Shown here piece by piece: positions 6,001 to 6,821 of a stretch of DNA of 6,821 nucleotides; the first letter of the stretch is position 1; the number at the start of each line of letters is the position of its first letter. The notes beneath the pieces were generated by a model that did not search any database, was not told where the DNA came from, and was given only the letters and a program-made list of their open reading frames with translations. A program made the position numbers and the translations under genes. The DNA is from an uncultured Eggerthellaceae bacterium (GTDB taxonomy: Bacteria > Actinomycetota > Coriobacteriia > Coriobacteriales > Eggerthellaceae). The stretch covers positions 1 to 6,821 of the forward strand of contig CANOIM010000031.1 of the NCBI GenBank assembly GCA_947566075.1, written 5' to 3'.

Positions 6001-6821
6001 TGACGGATGGGGGCGCCTCAAGTGCGGCCGCCTTGGCGTCCGAAGGACAAAAGGATTCTTCGCCTGCGGCTCAGGATGACAATGGGGCCAATGGTGGCGC
6101 TTCTGTCATCCTGAGCGAAGGGCGTAGCCCGGAGTCGAAGGGTCTTTCCACGTACGCGGATGACAGCGGCACCGATGGCAACGCTTCGGTTGAGGGTCGG
6201 TTAGCGACGGCCCAAGGGGCCGCGCTGAACCGACACTACGGGGCGCAGGACCAGGATGACGAGAGCGGCAACGCCTCAGGTGCCACCGCCGGACAGGAAC
6301 GAGTTCCTGTCCCTACGAGCCTTCGGAATCTGACGCGGGACGGGGGTAATGTCATATCCCAGGCGTCCAGCAGCATCGCCAACCTTGCCGACGGCGGGTA
6401 TCCGGGCGCAGCCGATGACAGGCGTGAAGATCGACGCCTGTCACTACGAGGGATGGCCTCGGCCCTGGCCTCCGTCGCGCATGCGATCGATGCTGCGAGC
6501 GCTTCCGTAGTGACAGGCACCGAGGGACCCGCAGGGTCCGTGCCTGTCATCGGCAGCGACGCCGATGCAGCTGTGCGGGAGCCGGGAAGCGCCACGGACA
6601 GCAGCACAGATGATGTTGCGAGTGCTTTCGTAGGGGCGGGCATCGGGTCTCATGCCCGCCCGTCGGACGCGTCAGCGGCCGAGGGTGAACAAGCGAGCGC
6701 AGCGAGCGACACGGGCGAAGCCGCCAGGCGAAGCCCGTGGCAATCCCCCACGAAGCAGGACGCCGACCCGATGGGGATACGGCTGGTGGATGTCGCCTAT
6801 GCCGATGAGACCGGCAACACT
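1..6821 (+). CDS. Giant BspA-like leucine-rich-repeat surface protein, internal fragment (both ends missing)
   Basis: A single frame with codons starting at base 3 is open for all 2273 codons to base 6821; residue n begins at base 3n. Repeated motifs such as MFSGCSS, MFEGCTKL, MFYSCRSL and MFQDCHYL, followed by short strands like VNLTDVG or LDLRGV, identify the BspA-like/DUF285 (26-residue bacterial surface repeat) family. Such proteins are usually secreted or wall-anchored; Tannerella BspA binds fibronectin and fibrinogen, but the ligand here is unknown. Three inter-array domains with an NGFF core (near residues 218, 931 and 1738) divide the protein into modules. No signal peptide, LPXTG motif or anchor is seen, as expected for an internal piece. 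Two linkers (near residues 75-203 and 2003-2273) are translated palindromic repeats. Base composition is mosaic. The frame and family are near certain; an adhesin role is inference. Confidence 0.95.
3..239 (+). other. Module 0: C-terminal end of an MFxGC repeat array
   Basis: This encodes the last repeats of an array that began upstream: MFSGCSSVASVAF (MF codons at 15), MKGAFRGCAKMSSLDMTGVST (from 84) and MRRMFEGCSLLVTVDG (from 192). These match the BspA-like pattern of an MFxGC turn, a hydrophobic strand and a D-T/S strand. The DNA is very GC rich (42 of 60 bases in 61-120 by hand count). The array stops abruptly where the palindrome-rich linker starts, and the last repeat begins MFEGC, as does the last repeat of module 3. 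The ATG at 6 is not a start: the frame is open to the left edge and too little sequence precedes it to show a ribosome binding site. Confidence 0.85.
258..301 (+). repeat. GTAG-headed palindromic element, nested hairpin (element 1)
   Basis: GTAG at 267-270 is followed by a perfect stem, GCGGGC (272-277) and GCCCGC (281-286), with an ATT loop. An outer pair, GCATCATC (258-265) and GATGATGC (294-301), encloses it. The layout of a GTAG head plus hairpin is that of REP sequences, which in other bacteria are associated with RAYT (IS200/IS605-like) transposases. It is read in frame as part of SSVARALPAQGDDA. It shares CATCCGTAGCG with the next element and GCGGGCAT with the element at 6630-6661. Confidence 0.75.
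311..339 (+). repeat. GTAG-headed palindromic element (element 2)
   Basis: The 11-base lead CATCCGTAGCG (311-321) equals bases 262-272 of element 1. The stem is GCAGAACC (321-328) with GGTTCTGC (332-339) and a TTC loop. The lead is conserved while the stem sequence differs from element 1, as expected for members of a REP-like family. It is translated within IRSAEPSVLPPEG. Its reading phase relative to GTAG differs from element 1, so it is not a simple tandem copy at the protein level. Confidence 0.75.
388..411 (-). repeat. Inverted GTAG palindromic element (element 3)
   Basis: Stem GCAGCACT (388-395) and AGTGCTGC (398-405) with a two-base GA spacer, followed one base later by CTAC (407-410), the complement of GTAG. 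It therefore lies in the opposite orientation to elements 1 and 2. It is translated in frame as part of GSTEVLRYED. Confidence 0.7.
448..492 (-). repeat. 45-bp repeat with GTAG-type palindrome, copy 1 (element 4)
   Basis: A 45-base block repeated at 6274-6318 with only two differences. It holds stem GGACAGGAGC (465-474) and GCTCCTGTCC (477-486) separated by GA, then CTAC (487-490). The two differences are G473 (A in copy 2) and C478 (T in copy 2), which pair with each other in the stem, so pairing is kept in both copies. Both copies are read in the same frame and encode SGATAGQER(A/V)PVPT. Confidence 0.85.
516..559 (+). repeat. CATCCTGAGCGAAG-family palindromic repeat, copy 1 (element 5)
   Basis: A 44-base block starting TCTGTCATCCTGAGCG and ending GTCGAAGGATCT, with a small internal GGGC...GCCC hairpin (533-536 with 541-544). 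It recurs at 6102-6145 with two mismatches (bases 539 and 556). From general memory, sequences of this type (CATCCTGAGCGAAG ... GTCGAAGGATC) are scattered as non-coding repeats in many bacterial genomes; I cannot verify this here. In this gene it is translated in frame as SVILSEGRSPESKD. Confidence 0.85.
609..1240 (+). other. Inter-array domain 1 (NGFFG / AANLMQ) and N-cap of array 1
   Basis: Residues 203-413. After YADGTG comes ITLGSQFTKILNGFFG (from 633), a strand-rich stretch, then GPQTAANLMQCPSEGT, resembling the 'aeLM..y.g...GTY' segment that closes BspA-type arrays. A second half, VVWRIRTTDAGVGTLLIAP ... APWTGR, matches the W-x-I ... L-x-I-x-P ... PW cap seen before such arrays in many Gram-positive BspA proteins (family knowledge). 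Related domains occur at 2760-3245 and 5181-5765. The DNA is GC rich and uses GCG, GGG and ACG codons, unlike the array that follows from about 1230. Confidence 0.75.
1251..2757 (+). other. MFxGC leucine-rich-repeat array 1
   Basis: About fifteen degenerate repeats with irregular spacing. They include DYMFYNCS (MF codons at 1260), MFNTTQIKSVRI (1338), AFSGCNSLETVIL (from 1482), WMFVNNPSIRTVNI (1560), SMFQNCG (1638), EMFRNFGSLRTV (1737), KMFYQSG (1899), AFNGCPQLESVNL (near 2325), DMFSDCSKLKTVKF (2451) and SMFASSPKLSYLDLRGV (2610). A landmark, MDLRGMPLLG, lies near 2120. The order of landmarks matches array 2, so the two arrays appear to be paralogous. GC content drops (24 of 60 bases in 1321-1380) relative to the preceding domain. 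No palindromic elements were seen. Confidence 0.85.
2760..3245 (+). other. Inter-array domain 2 and N-cap of array 2
   Basis: Residues 920-1081. IYVSKFPLANGFFGQKN (from 2760), then GGPTSAANLMECPRGT (LM near 2889), correspond to the inter-array domain at 609. TVWKTQGYFGG resembles TVWTARGYVG in copy 1. The cap VRYTVSADGKTLNI (from 3075) ... VPPWRNDANITTVTF then leads into array 2. The joint with array 1 is short (a Ser/Thr/Ala-rich stretch before 2760) and carries no palindromic element. Confidence 0.75.
3246..5180 (+). other. MFxGC leucine-rich-repeat array 2
   Basis: The longest array, about 645 residues. It starts with the most canonical repeats, MEYAFYGLSALTSINFANLDTS (from 3261) and MFYSCRSL (near 3426), followed by MFINCSGITEVYL, MFSGCSSLTKLV, the three exact 26-residue repeats at 4002-4235, DLRGMPMMAT (near 4563), MFRGCDKLERVAL (near 4758), SFRACPKLSTF, SMFHGCAKLKTLNI (near 5007) and GMFTGCTAMF (MF codons at 5136). 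The Cys of MFxGC is kept in most units. It joins ITLGTQF of the next domain directly, without a linker. Confidence 0.85.
4002..4235 (+). repeat. Three exact 26-residue tandem repeats of the LTxVGTG type
   Basis: CTC codons opening LTRVGTG, LTDVGTG and LTRVGTG lie at 4002, 4080 and 4158, exactly 78 bases (26 codons) apart. Each is followed by a hydrophobic residue, MF and usually a Cys (MFQDC, MFWNC, MFTLC). A fourth, more diverged unit, FTDVGTN, starts at 4269 after a longer interval. Related units (LTNVGNG, FTNVGSN) occur in array 1 near 1857-1980. The period equals the classic 26-residue bacterial surface repeat. Confidence 0.85.
5181..5765 (+). other. Inter-array domain 3 and N-cap of array 3
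   Basis: ITLGTQFKKLLNGFFWYR (from 5184) closely matches ITLGSQFTKILNGFFG of copy 1. GPTTSAELMQRPALAGNDYTGT corresponds to the AANLMQ segment, and VRWSIRNKDGVSSLVLYP (from 5562) ... APWNSGGAYANSFSQVVFLGD is the cap. Copies 1 and 3 resemble each other more than either resembles copy 2. Here the final G of NGFFG is W. Codon choice (GGT, ACT, GCT) differs from copy 1. Confidence 0.75.
5766..6010 (+). other. Short MFxGC array 3 (about three repeats)
   Basis: GMFEGCTKLVSADMRGLTITDAT (MF codons at 5769), HMFHGCTSIPFV (near 5847) and SMFEGCTGL (at 5979). The array ends after about 80 residues, unlike the 500-645 residues of arrays 1 and 2, and passes straight into linker B. The closing MFEGC repeat resembles the closing repeat of array 0, also followed by a palindrome-rich linker. 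It may be a truncated array or simply a short module. Confidence 0.8.
6053..6081 (-). repeat. CATCCTGAGC-family repeat, inverted and diverged (element 6)
   Basis: The reverse strand reads TGTCATCCTGAGC (complement of 6069-6081), then a short variable part and CGAAGAATCC, matching both ends of the repeat at 6102-6145 with a shorter centre. It lies 20 bases upstream of that copy in opposite orientation, forming an inverted pair. It is translated as KDSSPAAQDD. Confidence 0.65.
6102..6145 (+). repeat. CATCCTGAGCGAAG-family palindromic repeat, copy 2
   Basis: Matches 516-559 in 42 of 44 bases, at an offset of 5586 bases (1862 codons). It is read in the same frame as SVILSEGRSPESKG. The small GGGC...GCCC hairpin is kept, with T instead of G in the loop. 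Confidence 0.85.
6196..6239 (-). repeat. Inverted GTAG palindromic element with nested stem (element 7)
   Basis: Outer stem GTCGGTT (6196-6202) with AACCGAC (6228-6234), continued by AGCG (6203-6206) with CGCT (6223-6226) across one bulged G, and an inner stem CGGCC (6208-6212) with GGCCG (6218-6222). CTAC follows at 6236-6239. It is translated within EGRLATAQGAALNRHYG. Confidence 0.7.
6274..6318 (-). repeat. 45-bp repeat with GTAG-type palindrome, copy 2
   Basis: Second copy of 448-492, offset 5826 bases (1942 codons). Stem GGACAGGAAC (6291-6300) and GTTCCTGTCC (6303-6312), then CTAC (6313-6316). The two differences from copy 1 (A6299, T6304) pair with each other, so the stem is perfect in both copies. 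The same frame is used (SGATAGQERVPVPT). Confidence 0.85.
6416..6447 (-). repeat. Inverted GTAG palindromic element (element 8)
   Basis: A perfect 10-bp stem, TGACAGGCGT (6416-6425) and ACGCCTGTCA (6434-6443), with an 8-base loop, then CTAC (6444-6447). Bases 6436-6448 are the exact reverse complement of 6506-6518, so this element and the next form a head-to-head pair, like the paired REPs of BIMEs. Confidence 0.8.
6489..6549 (+). repeat. GTAG palindromic element with 22-base leader and double stem (element 9)
   Basis: GTAG (6507-6510) is followed by a perfect 10-bp stem, TGACAGGCAC (6511-6520) and GTGCCTGTCA (6540-6549), enclosing a second hairpin, GGACCC (6525-6530) and GGGTCC (6534-6539). 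The 22 bases ending in GTAG (6489-6510) recur at 6612-6633 with three C/T changes. It is translated as ASVVTGTEGPAGSVPVIG. Confidence 0.8.
6612..6661 (+). repeat. GTAG palindromic element with 22-base leader (element 10)
   Basis: The leader 6612-6633 ends in GTAG, then a perfect 10-bp stem, GGGCGGGCAT (6634-6643) and ATGCCCGCCC (6652-6661), with an 8-base loop. The leader repeats that of element 9 at an offset of 123 bases (41 codons), in the same frame (DAASASVV versus DVASAFVG). The stem core also resembles element 1. Confidence 0.8.
6692..6747 (+). repeat. Compound palindromic repeat ending GCCCGTGGCAATCC (element 11)
   Basis: GCGAGC occurs twice (6693-6698, 6702-6707), followed by CACGGGC (6710-6716) pairing with GCCCGTG (6733-6739), and GGCGAAGCC occurs twice (6714-6722, 6727-6735). 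From memory, the reverse strand (GGATTGCCACGGGCTTCG) resembles a widely scattered bacterial repeat of the form GATTGCCACG...; I am only moderately sure. It is translated as an Ala/Ser/Arg-rich stretch. Confidence 0.55.

Larger units (their letters stand above)
6011..6821 (+). other. Linker B: translated low-complexity hinge packed with palindromic repeats
   Basis: About 270 residues of Ala/Ser/Gly/Asp/Glu-rich sequence without MFxGC motifs, still open at the window edge and GC rich (43 of 60 bases in 6661-6720). It holds eight palindromic elements, in order 6053-6081, 6102-6145, 6196-6239, 6274-6318, 6416-6447, 6489-6549, 6612-6661 and 6692-6747. Acidic spacers of the form DDxGxxGxAS (from 6075, 6159, and a shorter one from 6255) separate several of them. 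YAD motifs occur at 6153 and 6798; in linker A this motif comes directly before an inter-array domain. Confidence 0.8.

Noticed and set aside
5623..6003. 126-codon + strand frame in another phase
   Set aside because: Ser/Pro/Arg-rich shadow over cap 3 and array 3, which have clear family motifs in the main frame.
6236..6653. Two overlapping minus-strand frames across linker B
   Set aside because: Palindromes stay open on both strands, so antisense frames are expected here; they show no start context or known motif.
258..6747. CRISPR array
   Set aside because: Repeats differ in sequence and orientation, spacing is irregular, and everything is translated.

Overview
The whole window lies inside one gene. 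The + strand frame whose codons begin at base 3 stays open for 2273 codons from the left edge to the last base, with no start or stop in view. It encodes an internal piece of a giant BspA-like, leucine-rich-repeat surface protein (DUF285 / 26-residue 'MFxGC' repeat type). No other credible gene, RNA gene, promoter, ribosome binding site, terminator or CRISPR array is present. The organism is probably a high-GC Gram-positive host-associated bacterium. A gut or oral Coriobacteriia member (Eggerthellaceae/Atopobiaceae-like) is my best guess, from the GC-rich segments and the protein family; this is inference, not recognition of a specific gene.

Layout by encoded domain: (0) the end of an MFxGC repeat array (3-239); (A) a GC-rich, low-complexity linker filled with palindromic DNA elements (about 225-608); (1) an inter-array 'NGFFG...AANLMQ' domain plus a 'W.I...L.I.P...PW' cap (609-1240), then a long MFxGC array (1251-2757); (2) a second inter-array and cap pair (2760-3245) and a second long array (3246-5180); (3) a third pair (5181-5765) and a short array of about three repeats (5766-6010); (B) a second palindrome-filled linker (about 6011-6821), ending on a 'YADETGNT' motif that looks like the lead-in to a further module. 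Modules 1 and 2 share a colinear order of sub-motifs, so they look like an old internal duplication.

The striking part is linkers A and B. Each sits at the joint between an MFxGC array and where the next inter-array domain begins or should begin, and each is built from translated, in-frame palindromic repeats. Eight are GTAG/CTAC-headed hairpins resembling REP sequences, three belong to a 'CATCCTGAGCGAAG' family, and one terminal element has a 'GCCCGTGGCAATCC' end. Two of the elements occur in both linkers as 44-45 bp direct repeats, 5586 and 5826 bp apart. Both distances are multiples of three, so recombination between copies would remove almost all the modules without breaking the frame. 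In one pair the only two differences are compensatory (G-C pair to A-T pair). All forward GTAG elements avoid the one frame in which TAG would be a stop. Together this suggests a surface-protein gene whose inter-domain hinges were colonised by palindromic repeats and kept as coding sequence.
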